Source: Deltaproteobacteria bacterium (GTDB lineage: Bacteria > Myxococcota_A > Polyangia > HGW-17). Taken from it: a DNA stretch of 64,000 nt. Positions 8,697-18,102 of this stretch are shown here, in pieces; within the stretch, counting starts at the first letter, position 1; each line of letters opens with the position of its first letter. The DNA lies in the NCBI GenBank assembly GCA_016937155.1, contig JAFGWM010000006.1, forward strand, positions 1-64,000. Reading direction: 5' to 3'. A program made the position numbers and the translations under genes. The notes under the pieces were generated by a model. The model searched no databases and was not told the DNA's origin. It was given only the letters and a program-made list of their open reading frames with translations.

Positions 8697-11369
8697 TTAT
8701 TTACGGGGAGAGGTAATCTGACTCTGGGCTGCCTTGATTATTGAACGATAAACCTTACCGGGACTCATTGAAATACCTGTGAGACCTATAAGATGAAGTC
8801 TGCTGATGGTATAAACATCGCCACCGTGTTCACCACAGATGAAAGTTTCAAATTTGGGATCAACACTGCGTGCTTCTTCCACAAAAGTTCTTACCATACG
8901 CTCCACTGCTGGGTGAATGGAAATAAAGGGATGTCTTTCAAAGAACTTGTTTTCCACATAAAGTGGGAGGAATTTATCAGCATCATCACGGCTAATTGCC
9001 AGTGTTGTCTGAGTAAGATCATTTGTTCCAAAGGACGCAAAACCATGGGCAGGATGTGCTTCAGGAGCGAATCCCGGCAATGTGGCTTTGAGAGCTTCAA
9101 CCATTGCTTTTCCACTGATTGCTGCTGCTGGAGTTTCCACCATTATACCGAATGCATAATTGACCCAGGAACCTGTTTTCTTGTGAATTTCAGTTGAAAC
9201 CTCACATGCTATTTTTTTGATTTCGAGAGCCTCTTTGGGTATTACCACCAGAGGAACTTCAATTTCCGGTTTAGGATCAAAACCTTCAGATTTCAGTTCT
9301 CTTGCGGCTTCGAGGATAGCACGAATCTGAGTTCTTGGTATTTCAGGATTGGTGATAGCCATACGAACACTTCTGTGTCCCAGCATTGGATTCTCTTCTT
9401 TCTCAAGATCACTGTCATGAGGGAAGAATTCATGTAAAGGAGCATCCAGAAGTCTGATTGTAACACCATGACCGGACATAACTTTCATTGAATGTTTGAA
9501 ATCCTCTTTTGAAAATTCATAGATTTTTTCAAGAGCTTTTTCACTTGCTGCATCATCATTTCCAAAAAGTACTGCCTGAATATGGGGGAGTCTGTCACCA
9601 AGGAACATATGTTCAGTTCTGAAAAGCCCGATTCCTCTTGCACCGTTATTATAGGCAGGCTGAGTTTCAGCGGCTTCAGCATTTGCACGAACGTCCATGG
9701 CTTTGATTTCCTGTGACCAGTCAAGGATCATCTGGGCACTTTCTTCCAGTTCGGTGGGAATGGTGGTGGGAACTGCACCGAGGAAAACTTCTCCAGTGGC
9801 ACCATTTATTGTAATAATATCTCCACCCTTAACAGTAAATTCACCGGATGTGAAAGTTCTTTCTTTCTTGTTGATGGTAATTTCACTGGCACCAACCACA
9901 GCAGGAATACCCCATGCGGTTGCCATAATTGCAGCATGAGAAACTTTAGTTCCAGTTGTGGTCAGAATGCCGCGACTGGCTTTCATTCCTTTAACGTCTT
10001 CCTGACTTGTCATTACTGTTACTAAAATTACATCTTCGCCTTTTCCTGAAAGTTCCAGTGCCTCATCCTGGGTGAAACATACTTTTCCACTGACTGCTCC
10101 CGGACTGGCGGCACTGCCTTTTGTGATAACAGTGGCTTCTTTTCTGTGAGCAGGTTCTATCTGGGGGAACAAAAGTTCTTCAAAGCGCTCAGGATTTACC
10201 ATCATCACGGCTTCTTCTTTTGTAACTATTCCCTCGGATTGCATTGCAGCAGCAATGACACTTTCAGCCTTTGCACTTCTTTTTCCATCTCTTATCTGCA
10301 ACCAGTAAAGGAGAGGTGTTCCATCTTTCTCTTCAATGGTAAACTCTGTATCCTGCATGTTTTTCAGAGTTTTTTCAAGACGATCACCCGTATCTTTCAT
10401 TTCCTGATAAATAGCTCTGAAAACATCCTCCTGATGATCCCTGAGAGCTTCCAGTGGAAGTGAGTTTCTGATGCCTGCAACAACATCCTCACCCTGTGCC
10501 TGGAATAAAACAGTGCCATCAAGATGATCATCGGATTTGTGTCCTGTACTTTTATCTCTGGTGAAGAAAACACCAGTGGCACATCTGTCATTTTTATTTC
10601 CGAATACCATCTCCTGAATGTTTACTGCGGTTCCCAGATCATCGCTGATACCTTCCTGTTTTCTGGTGAAAACAGCACGGTCATTGTTCCAGCTTCTGAA
10701 AACAGCTTCAGCTGATCTTACAACCTGCTCAACCGGATTCTGGGGGAACTTATGTCCGTATTTATCATAAATGGCTTTATATCTGTTTATGAGTTCCCTG
10801 AGTCCTTCAACATCAAGTTCAAGATCGTTTTTTGCGCCTTTTTCTTTTTTGAAACCGTCAAGTGTATGTTCAAAAGGATCTTCACCTTCAGAGTCTTTGA
10901 TCTGCAGTACAACATCACCATACATCTGAAGAAGTCTTCTGTATGAATCAAGCCAGAAACGTGCTTTATCACCAACAGCAAGGGTGTTGACGATTTCATC
11001 GGTAAGACCGATATTCAGAATTGTATCCATCATACCTGGCATTGAGAATTTTGCACCGCTTCTTGCGCTTACCAGAAGTGGATTTGCTTTATCCCCGAAT
11101 TTTTTCCCGGTGTTTTCTTCCATCTGTCTGAGGCCATCCTCTATTTCTTTAACCAAAGATTTTTTTAGTTGACCATCATCAAGATCATGAGAATGGAAAG
11201 TAGGAAGATTCAATACAACGGGGCATCTGAGATCAAGTACGCAGGTCATGAGATAAAGACCATAGCCCTTGCCACCGAGAAGAGTTTTTAGTTCATCGCG
11301 TGTTTTTGTTTCGAATTCGGGATATTTCTGTCCCTTGGCGAAAAAATATGTGTTTTTGAATTCGTTCAT
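8697..11369 (-). CDS. ppdK: pyruvate, phosphate dikinase
   Basis: The 890-residue enzyme interconverts pyruvate + ATP + phosphate with phosphoenolpyruvate + AMP + pyrophosphate in the cytoplasm. The start at 11369 is chosen because AAGGAGT lies seven bases upstream; an ATG 15 codons earlier has no such site. The N-terminal ATP-grasp part has the Gly-rich LLGGKGYGL and SARSGAKFSMPGMMDTILN. The swivelling domain carries the phospho-His in GTKVSHAAIMA (about H478). The C-terminal PEP-binding barrel has GLFRTEHMF and the catalytic Cys in CGEHGGD (about C845). The His loop differs from the usual GGMTSHAAV, so it belongs to a divergent PPDK branch. It stands alone, divergent from the methyltransferase gene. 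Confidence 0.93.
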   Translation of the reverse strand: MNEFKNTYFFAKGQKYPEFETKTRDELKTLLGGKGYGLYLMTCVLDLRCPVVLNLPTFHSHDLDDGQLKKSLVKEIEDGLRQMEENTGKKFGDKANPLLVSARSGAKFSMPGMMDTILNIGLTDEIVNTLAVGDKARFWLDSYRRLLQMYGDVVLQIKDSEGEDPFEHTLDGFKKEKGAKNDLELDVEGLRELINRYKAIYDKYGHKFPQNPVEQVVRSAEAVFRSWNNDRAVFTRKQEGISDDLGTAVNIQEMVFGNKNDRCATGVFFTRDKSTGHKSDDHLDGTVLFQAQGEDVVAGIRNSLPLEALRDHQEDVFRAIYQEMKDTGDRLEKTLKNMQDTEFTIEEKDGTPLLYWLQIRDGKRSAKAESVIAAAMQSEGIVTKEEAVMMVNPERFEELLFPQIEPAHRKEATVITKGSAASPGAVSGKVCFTQDEALELSGKGEDVILVTVMTSQEDVKGMKASRGILTTTGTKVSHAAIMATAWGIPAVVGASEITINKKERTFTSGEFTVKGGDIITINGATGEVFLGAVPTTIPTELEESAQMILDWSQEIKAMDVRANAEAAETQPAYNNGARGIGLFRTEHMFLGDRLPHIQAVLFGNDDAASEKALEKIYEFSKEDFKHSMKVMSGHGVTIRLLDAPLHEFFPHDSDLEKEENPMLGHRSVRMAITNPEIPRTQIRAILEAARELKSEGFDPKPEIEVPLVVIPKEALEIKKIACEVSTEIHKKTGSWVNYAFGIMVETPAAAISGKAMVEALKATLPGFAPEAHPAHGFASFGTNDLTQTTLAISRDDADKFLPLYVENKFFERHPFISIHPAVERMVRTFVEEARSVDPKFETFICGEHGGDVYTISRLHLIGLTGISMSPGKVYRSIIKAAQSQITSPRK

Positions 11370-11769
11370 CTTGTACTCCTTATGGGTAAAAAAACATAAT
11401 TTCAATAAAACCACTTATAGAAAATACTAGTTCTGATACACTAAATATATAATACTATCAATGGTTTATCATCCGATTTGTTGCATGGTGTCAACTGTTC
11501 GGACGAAGGGGTTTATATCATATCGGCAGGAAATTTCATCATTTTTACCTTAATATTTCTTTACAGGAAAAAAGTTCTTTCAAGAAATCATGATTCAAAA
11601 GGAAAAACACAGGGTTTTTATGTTTAAATCATTGATCAAACCATTAACTATTACACTGTGTTAGATCGTTTATGATCAGAAATTTGCCCTGTGATCTCAA
11701 TCGTGTATCCTTTAAAACCATAGAAACGAAGTATGTATTTATCTGGATGACTTCGAAACTGGAGGAATA
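11370..11769. other. intergenic region between divergent ppdK and methyltransferase genes
   Basis: About 400 bases with no convincing coding frame in either direction. It must hold the promoters of ppdK (leftwards) and the methyltransferase gene (rightwards). I see no clear consensus -35/-10 pair, operator palindrome or terminator. Several A/T-rich tracts occur around 11570-11640. Confidence 0.5.
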
Positions 11770-12651
11770 ATGAACGGTTTTTTTCTTGATGCATTTCCAT
11801 GGTACATGAGCGATTCGAGGGATTTTATGCTGTACAGACAGAATTCACTTGATGTGCTTCCTACTATTCCTGATTCGTCAATAGATCTTATTTTTGCGGA
11901 TCCTCCATATTTTCTTTCAAATGGTGGTTCCACCTGCAAGAGTGGAAAAAGAGCCAGTGTTGACAAAGGGGAGTGGGATGTAAGTAAAGGACCGGATGAA
12001 AATCACACCTACAACCTAGAGTGGCTAGCTGAATGCAAAAGAATTCTGAAACCGGGGGGAAGCATTTTTGTTTCCGGGACACATCATGTTATTTTTAGTA
12101 TAGGTTTTGGAATGCAGCAGCTTGATATGAAAATTCTCAATGAGATATCATGGTACAAGGTTAATCCTCCACCGAATCTTGCCTGCAGATATTTTACTCA
12201 TGCCACTGAAAGTATAATCTGGGCATCAAAAGAGCAAAGCAGCCGTCATTACTTTAACTATCACGCAATGAAAGAGGAAAATGGCGGAAAACAGATGCAG
12301 AGTCTGTGGTCGATTACACCGCCGAGAAAAATTGAAAAAAGATTTGGAAAACATCCCACACAGAAACCGTTGTCACTCCTGAAAAGAATAATTACTGCAG
12401 CAAGCAGGCCTGGCGATACAGTTCTGGATCCTTTTTCCGGCAGTGGAACAACCGGGATAGCAGCAGCACTGCTTGACAGAAAATTCATTGGAATAGAAAT
12501 GAATGATGAATATCTGGGAATTGCAAAACAGAGGTATCTTTTCAGGGACGAAGAGGAATCTCAGGTTCTCACAAAGACTTTCAGATCAAAAGAGTCAAAA
12601 TCTGTAGCTGCAAAAACCGTAAAAAAATCCACAAAAAAGCCTGAAAAATAG
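11770..12651 (+). CDS. site-specific DNA adenine/cytosine-N4 methyltransferase, DpnA-like (beta class)
   Basis: The 293-residue S-adenosylmethionine-dependent methyltransferase has catalytic DPPY at 44-47 followed by FLSNGG, a central target-recognition region, and FSGSGTTG (about 221-228) for cofactor binding. Catalytic motif before cofactor motif is the beta-class order. The DPPYFLSNGG...SGK...KGEWD run is typical of the M2.DpnII (DpnA) group, which methylates adenine in GATC, including on single-stranded DNA; GATC specificity here is inferred. A GGAGGA ribosome site lies six bases before the ATG. The Lys/Ser-rich tail after residue 265 is extra. No restriction endonuclease is adjacent, so it looks like a solitary methyltransferase. 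Confidence 0.88.
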   Translation: MNGFFLDAFPWYMSDSRDFMLYRQNSLDVLPTIPDSSIDLIFADPPYFLSNGGSTCKSGKRASVDKGEWDVSKGPDENHTYNLEWLAECKRILKPGGSIFVSGTHHVIFSIGFGMQQLDMKILNEISWYKVNPPPNLACRYFTHATESIIWASKEQSSRHYFNYHAMKEENGGKQMQSLWSITPPRKIEKRFGKHPTQKPLSLLKRIITAASRPGDTVLDPFSGSGTTGIAAALLDRKFIGIEMNDEYLGIAKQRYLFRDEEESQVLTKTFRSKESKSVAAKTVKKSTKKPEK

Positions 12652-13148
12652 TCCCACCTGTATTAATCCAGTTGCTAGAGTGCTTCATGAATAATACGAT
12701 AGTAAAATCTGTTAATTACAGGTAGCCAGTCAGGGGTGTTTACGACGAACTCGCTGCAGTTACTTACAGACTCAAAATCTAAATCAATTCAACATTTAAT
12801 CTTTTATCAAATATCCATAATGCTTAATCCATCCTGCTATATCTGACTCACTTATACTTTTGATGGCAAATTCTACTGCATTATCAAACTTTTCTTCATT
12901 TTCTGTGTCTTGTCTGCGAAGTATGTCTTTTATCTTTTTCGATCCTTTTACTCATGAAGCGTTCTAATTCCATAAATGAAAAACTCAGTATTGTATCAGG
13001 TAAATTTGTTTATCAGATATCCCCGGCGAGTTTTTCCCCGAAATTAGTCAAATGTGTAATTTATTACTGGAATGAGTAGTAACAATATAATAAAGTGCTG
13101 CACGTAAAGGATATTTTTAAACCCTAACTTCGAATTTCAGGAGATATA
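12652..13148. other. intergenic region with transposase debris and the MFS gene promoter region
   Basis: No intact gene. It contains the IS630-like transposase tail at 12796-12951. The last bases carry the ribosome site AGGAG (13139-13143) of the next gene. I see no clear terminator behind the methyltransferase gene. Confidence 0.5.
12796..12951 (-). pseudogene. C-terminal remnant of an IS630-like transposase
   Basis: A - strand frame of about 51 codons ends at a stop at 12798-12796 and contains KFDNAVEFAIKSISESDIAG followed by WIKHYGY. It resembles the end of IS630/Tc1-type transposases, in which an Ala/Ile-rich helix is followed by W-[FI]-x-H-x-GY. Upstream the frame runs straight into a stop at 12954-12952, so nothing else of the gene survives. 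The assignment rests on this short resemblance only. Confidence 0.45.
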
Positions 13149-14822
13149 ATGACAGATCAGATTTCATCCCTAAGAGATTCCAAAAAAGCCAGATGGACGG
13201 CTCTTGTGGTTGTTTCCATGGCAATGTTCGGTGCATATTTCTTTAACTATACACTTTCCCCCCTGAAGCCAATGCTGGAAAGTATGCTTGGGTGGAACAG
13301 TGCCGATTTCGGTGTTTATACATCCTCATACACATGGTTTAATGTGTTTCTTTTCATGCTTATTTTCAGTGGAATTATTCTGGATAAGATGGGAATCAGG
13401 TTTACTGGAATAACTGCAACCGGCCTTATGGCTGCAGGAACCGGTATCAACTACTGGGCGCTGATCCATAATTTTGGTCCGTCAAGCACTATGTTCGGCA
13501 TGAAAACTCAGGTTGTAATAAGTGCTGTTGGATTCGGTATTTTCGGAGTGGGTACTGAGGCTGCCGGTATAACAGTTTCAAAAGCTGTTGTTAAATGGTT
13601 CAAGGGTAAAGAGATGGCCCTGGCCATGGGTATGCAGATGTCCATCGCAAGACTTGGTACTGCACTTGCACTGGGTGTTTCTCTGCCTGTTGCCAAAGCT
13701 TTCAATTTCACTTCTCCCGTTTTACTGGCATTTGTATTCATGCTTATCGGTATGGTGGCATTTTTTATATACACCTTTATGGACAAGAAACTTGATGCAT
13801 CCATGAAAACCGAGAAAACTGAGGAATCCTCCGATGAGGATCAGTTCCAGCTAAAGGATATTTTGTTTATAATCAAAAACAAGGGATTCTGGTACATTGC
13901 TATTTTATGCGTACTCTTTTACAGCGCAGTTTTTCCATTCCTTTTCTATGCAACTGACCTGATGATAAATAAATATCACGTTGAGCCTGCCCTGGCCGGT
14001 CTTATCCCGGCATCACTTCCTTTTGGTACGATTTTCCTGACTCCGGTATTCGGTGGTGTCTATGATAAAAAAGGTAAGGGTGCCACAATCATGATCCTTG
14101 GTGCAATGATTCTGATTGCTGTACACGGTGTTTTGAGTGTTCCATTCCTGAACAACTGGATGCTTGCAACTGGAATGGTTATTTTACTGGGTATCGGTTT
14201 TTCACTGGTTCCAGCTGCAATGTGGCCTTCAGTTCCAAAAATTATCCCGGAAAAACAACTGGGAAGTGCATACGCTGTAATTTTCTGGATTCAGAACATT
14301 GGTCTCTGGGCAGTTCCTCTTCTTCTGGGAATTATTCTTAATCAGACAAACCCTGATGTTGCTCCCAATAAAAAGATTATCAAGGATTCATTCTTTAAGG
14401 CATATACAAGTGTGCTTGATGCAAGCGGACATAAATATTCCAAGGATGAAATCACAAAACTGGCTGAAGTTGCTTCAAGTAAACTTATTGATAACGTGGT
14501 TAAGACAACCAGATATAAAGCTGTTTCAAATGATAACATCAATAAACAGCAGCTGGCTCTTGAAATTGAAAATGCAGTTAAAAACTTCAAGGTATCCAAA
14601 TCTGATGATAAGAAACTTCTTGAAAAGGAACTTCTTGCCGCAAGTGTGAAGGCCGTTTCTCCGGTTATCGAAAAAGCAAAACTTAACATCAGATACGATT
14701 ATCTTTACGATATGCTTATGTTTACTGCACTTGGTATCTTATCACTGCTGTTTGGATTTCTTCTGAAGAGGGAAGACGGTATAAAGGGATACGGTCTGGA
14801 AAAACCGAATATCAAGGCTTAA
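13149..14822 (+). CDS. MFS transporter with a large soluble insertion before the last membrane helix
   Basis: The 557-residue inner-membrane protein has the MFS layout: helices from residue about 15 (ALVVVSMAMFGAYFFNYTL), an N-half motif ILDKMGIRFTG resembling the loop 2-3 signature, a charged central loop (220-240), and a C-half with FGGVYDKKGKGA. Residues about 405-520 form a long polar, Lys/Ser/Asp-rich stretch (ASGHKYSKDEITKLAEVAS) between the second-last helix and the final one (MLMFTALGILSLLFGFLL). This is unusual for MFS proteins, which normally have short loops there. The substrate cannot be told from sequence. AGGAG at 13139 fixes the start. It overlaps the convergent next gene by four bases. 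Confidence 0.85.
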   Translation: MTDQISSLRDSKKARWTALVVVSMAMFGAYFFNYTLSPLKPMLESMLGWNSADFGVYTSSYTWFNVFLFMLIFSGIILDKMGIRFTGITATGLMAAGTGINYWALIHNFGPSSTMFGMKTQVVISAVGFGIFGVGTEAAGITVSKAVVKWFKGKEMALAMGMQMSIARLGTALALGVSLPVAKAFNFTSPVLLAFVFMLIGMVAFFIYTFMDKKLDASMKTEKTEESSDEDQFQLKDILFIIKNKGFWYIAILCVLFYSAVFPFLFYATDLMINKYHVEPALAGLIPASLPFGTIFLTPVFGGVYDKKGKGATIMILGAMILIAVHGVLSVPFLNNWMLATGMVILLGIGFSLVPAAMWPSVPKIIPEKQLGSAYAVIFWIQNIGLWAVPLLLGIILNQTNPDVAPNKKIIKDSFFKAYTSVLDASGHKYSKDEITKLAEVASSKLIDNVVKTTRYKAVSNDNINKQQLALEIENAVKNFKVSKSDDKKLLEKELLAASVKAVSPVIEKAKLNIRYDYLYDMLMFTALGILSLLFGFLLKREDGIKGYGLEKPNIKA

Positions 14823-15721
14823 TCTCCTGATTTTTCGATTTTCTGATCTTTTTCATCTCCTTCTTTTTTCAATCTTGCTTTCTTTCTCATATGTCCGATG
14901 CCAAAAAGCACAGCAATCACAAAAACTGTAACTGATGTGGTTATAATAAACATCTTAGGGCTTACTGTATGAATTTCTTCTTTTTCTTCAGGTGGTTCGT
15001 CCTTCAGATAGAAATCAGCAAAAATAATTGTCAGATCCAAAGGTGCTTTCGGATCAAATACCCATCCATGACGGTTTTCAATGGAGTTTTCCTCTGGAAG
15101 TGTGGAACCATGCATATTCCATGGGTCAGAAAATTCTGCAAAAACAGTTCCCTTAAAACTTTTGGAAAATTTGAATGCGCTCAGCCATTTAAGATAAACA
15201 GTGTAATTTCTGGTTTCCGAGTTACTAACTGTGGGAAACTGGGTGGATTCATATGAAAATATGAATGTGAGCTGGGTATCTTCAGGTTTGAAAGGGAGGG
15301 GCGGTATTGAAATCCTTATTGTAGCCTTTGATAGTTTTTCTTCCTTTAAAACTTTCACCGGTATCTGAATTTCAGGACCAGGCCCCTTGAGGGTGGCCTT
15401 TATGACTGTTTCGGAATTAACAGATTTATCAAAGGGAAGAGTTAAAATTACATTCATCCGGCATTTCTGATCCCATTTGGATGTTGGAACAAGTGTCAGA
15501 GAATTTTTATAAAATATTTTTTTCTCTGAGAAAGTGAGCATCAGATTCAATCGGCTCAACTGAGCTGTATCCATAATGGAAATTGATTTAACACAGCCAC
15601 CACCCGAAGGTTTGGTATCTTTTCCACTTATGGAAGTGATCTTTGAAGAAGGCTTTTCTCCAGCTGACTGAAATGTAGAGAACAAAATTATCAGGGTAGA
15701 AATAAAAAGATGTGAAAACAT
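14819..15721 (-). CDS. exported single-pass membrane protein of unknown function
   Basis: The 300-residue protein starts with a signal peptide (MFSHLFISTLIILFSTFQSA). A mostly beta-strand extracytoplasmic region follows (LTLVPTSKWDQKCRM, SKATIRISIPPLPFKPED, YTVYLKWLSAF). A C-terminal membrane helix (MFIITTSVTVFVIAVLFGIG, about 252-275) is followed by a positively charged cytoplasmic tail rich in Lys and Glu. The predicted topology puts the domain in the periplasm or on the surface. I recognise no family. A CGGAGA ribosome site lies six bases upstream. It is convergent with and overlaps the MFS gene. Confidence 0.75.
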   Translation of the reverse strand: MFSHLFISTLIILFSTFQSAGEKPSSKITSISGKDTKPSGGGCVKSISIMDTAQLSRLNLMLTFSEKKIFYKNSLTLVPTSKWDQKCRMNVILTLPFDKSVNSETVIKATLKGPGPEIQIPVKVLKEEKLSKATIRISIPPLPFKPEDTQLTFIFSYESTQFPTVSNSETRNYTVYLKWLSAFKFSKSFKGTVFAEFSDPWNMHGSTLPEENSIENRHGWVFDPKAPLDLTIIFADFYLKDEPPEEKEEIHTVSPKMFIITTSVTVFVIAVLFGIGHMRKKARLKKEGDEKDQKIEKSGD

Positions 15722-15785
15722 AAAAATCTCCGTTTTGTGGATAATAGTCCCCTGTTTTAGTTGTGTGTCAACATTTTAATATGAA

Positions 15786-17909
15786 TTAAAAATCAGTTCC
15801 GTCAGTTCTTGCTCCAGGCGAGAAAAGAGATGGAGAATGGGGAATGAATGAACTGGAGCCGTTTGCGTCCTCACTCCTCACCAGTGAACGATCATTTCCA
15901 CCTTCTGTTCCATAGCTGTACGAATCCATGGGATTGGACCGATCATCTGCAAGTGTTACGGTATCACCTGTGTTGTTAAGTCCAAGTCCACCCTGAGCAA
16001 CAAAAATCAGTGCATTTTCAGGGAGATTGAATTCAGAAATCTCACCGCCCCCGAATATTACAATCGGTTGCATGGGTGATACGACTGTTCCTTCAGGAAA
16101 AACAAATCTTACCATGTATCCGTCGCTAAGAGTCCATCCGGAGATGTCCGCAGATTCCACTGAAGTGTTGACAAGTTCAACAAACTCATCATCAGCAAAA
16201 TGTCTTACACCATCACCATTGGCGTCTCCTGTTTCATCAGAAGCCGGGTCAGCAAGAATCTCGTTGATTATAATACTGTATGTTTCCGGTACATCCGGGT
16301 CTGTGCAGCTTAACCCGGCCGGAACGCACTGTTTTGTTGTGATGTAACCGCTTGTGGCACTGTTTTCACAGAAATATCCCTCCGGGCATCCATCATCAGC
16401 TGTGCACTGGTATGTACATACCTTTTCTTCCCCACTTAGCCTTGAACACTGATATCCGGGGGAGTTGCAGTCTGAATTTTCACTGCAGGATGTACAAAGC
16501 AGTGATGGATCAGCCCATACATAACCATGCGGATTGTCATCAATACCGTGAACTCCGTACATGGTGGAAAACCAGTAGGAATTTGAATCCATATCTTTGA
16601 GAATTTCACTGTAAAGTCTGGGAGAATGATTGCCCCTGTAATCAGTTCCTACAATACTTTTTATAAAATCCATCACTGTAGTGGGAACTGATGCATTGGA
16701 AGAATTTGTGGTAGTGATAATATCAATGAATCTGTTTCCTTCCTTGGCAGGATTCTGCATAAAAGCTTCCCCAAGTGCATAGGTGTCACAACCTTCAGCT
16801 AAAACAACCTGATATTTGTTTTCCGGAAGTGTGATAAAAGGAATTTCACTGTCATCAAGGTCGCCCTCAAGTGTTTTTCTCCAGTTTGCCAGAGCAAAGC
16901 CGTAAAGGGGACCGCTGTGACCGGAATAAATGATAACTTCTCTGTTTTCAAAACTGTCTCTCATATCATTTTCAAGAAGAATTCCACCTGCATTTGTATC
17001 AGGATCAGTTTCTGTTCCGGATTTGCCGTAATATATGAATACTTTTACTGAAACATCTTTTCCATTGGCTTTTATAATTTTAGTGAGTGGTCCGCTTTCA
17101 CGATCATATTCAGCCCATGTTGCGACTGGAGAAGCAAAACCCATGGTATTTATAAGCCAGTTGTATACGCTCTCAGAATGTTTTTCGTGATAAGAACTAT
17201 GGTAATCCCATCCGAAATGGAGGGCAATTTCCACCATTCCATCTTCAAAAAGTGCGTTGTAATCAGGCCATGCATCATTGCTTCTTTCTTCAGGCCATAT
17301 TGCCAGATTTATTTTTTCCAGACGATCTTCAGAAAGAGTTGAAGGATTGAATTCTGACCATGGAGATTCTCTGTACCATTCATAGTTGGTTTCAAGACGG
17401 GACATATCATAGTTTGAAATCTTACCCATGGTGAGTTCAAAATATCTTTTTCCATCTGCGCCCATTGTGGATGGAATAAGTGTTAAAAGATCATTTGTAC
17501 CACCAATGAGTTGAGTGAAAGAAAAACTGTAAGTGAGATCATTAACTTTTTCTATGCCAAGATCTTCCCATGCACCGTTTTTTACCAGAGATTTAAATCC
17601 GCCGTATTCCTCATTTGCACTGTCATGCTTATCGATCAGGTATACGTTAAGAAACCATCCTACGACAACATGTTTGTACTGAATCAGTTCTTTTGCCCGC
17701 TCAAGTTTTTCTTCTTCAGTTGCAGTCAGATAGGTATCTTCAAGAACAACTTCTGATGTACCCTGAAGAACATACTCCTGAGCAGTCATGGAAAGAAAAT
17801 CATCAGCTTTGCCAGGGGGGACAATTATATTTTCTTCTTCGGTTGCTGTGGAACCGTTACACGATGCCAGTATGGAAATCAGCACAGATAAAATAACTAC
17901 TTTTTTCAT
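15786..17909 (-). CDS. lipoprotein with clan CD caspase-like peptidase domain, Cys-rich segment and lamin-tail domain
   Basis: Start chosen at 17909 (MKKVVILSVL), seven bases after GGAG; this gives 707 residues with lipobox ILASC (lipidated C17). The N-terminal half is novel. Around 328-335 is IIYSGHSGP (H331) and around 370-378 LAEGCDTYA (C374). The spacing and hydrophobic-strand context of this His/Cys pair match clan CD peptidases (caspase/gingipain/clostripain fold). A Cys-rich segment follows (SCSENSDCNSPGYQCSR, DGCPEGYFCEN), typical of myxobacterial surface proteins. The C-terminal 120 residues look like a lamin-tail domain (IIINEILADPASDETGDANG, VELVNTS, ISGWTLSDG). It is divergent from the other lamin-tail lipoprotein at 18103. 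The protease activity is inferred. Confidence 0.7.
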   Translation of the reverse strand: MKKVVILSVLISILASCNGSTATEEENIIVPPGKADDFLSMTAQEYVLQGTSEVVLEDTYLTATEEEKLERAKELIQYKHVVVGWFLNVYLIDKHDSANEEYGGFKSLVKNGAWEDLGIEKVNDLTYSFSFTQLIGGTNDLLTLIPSTMGADGKRYFELTMGKISNYDMSRLETNYEWYRESPWSEFNPSTLSEDRLEKINLAIWPEERSNDAWPDYNALFEDGMVEIALHFGWDYHSSYHEKHSESVYNWLINTMGFASPVATWAEYDRESGPLTKIIKANGKDVSVKVFIYYGKSGTETDPDTNAGGILLENDMRDSFENREVIIYSGHSGPLYGFALANWRKTLEGDLDDSEIPFITLPENKYQVVLAEGCDTYALGEAFMQNPAKEGNRFIDIITTTNSSNASVPTTVMDFIKSIVGTDYRGNHSPRLYSEILKDMDSNSYWFSTMYGVHGIDDNPHGYVWADPSLLCTSCSENSDCNSPGYQCSRLSGEEKVCTYQCTADDGCPEGYFCENSATSGYITTKQCVPAGLSCTDPDVPETYSIIINEILADPASDETGDANGDGVRHFADDEFVELVNTSVESADISGWTLSDGYMVRFVFPEGTVVSPMQPIVIFGGGEISEFNLPENALIFVAQGGLGLNNTGDTVTLADDRSNPMDSYSYGTEGGNDRSLVRSEDANGSSSFIPHSPSLFSPGARTDGTDF

Positions 17910-18102
17910 ATTCATACTCCATAAATGAATTTCTGGGAGAGAATGGTACCACATAGAGTTGCTCGGTACAATAAATACCTTTTTCCAAGAAAAAATATCA
18001 GATTTATACATTTTTTTTATTTTTCAGGTGGACAAAGGTGATCCTGTATTCTATTTAAATAGCCTGAGTATTTACATTATAAATCTGAAAGGAGAACAGC
18101 AT

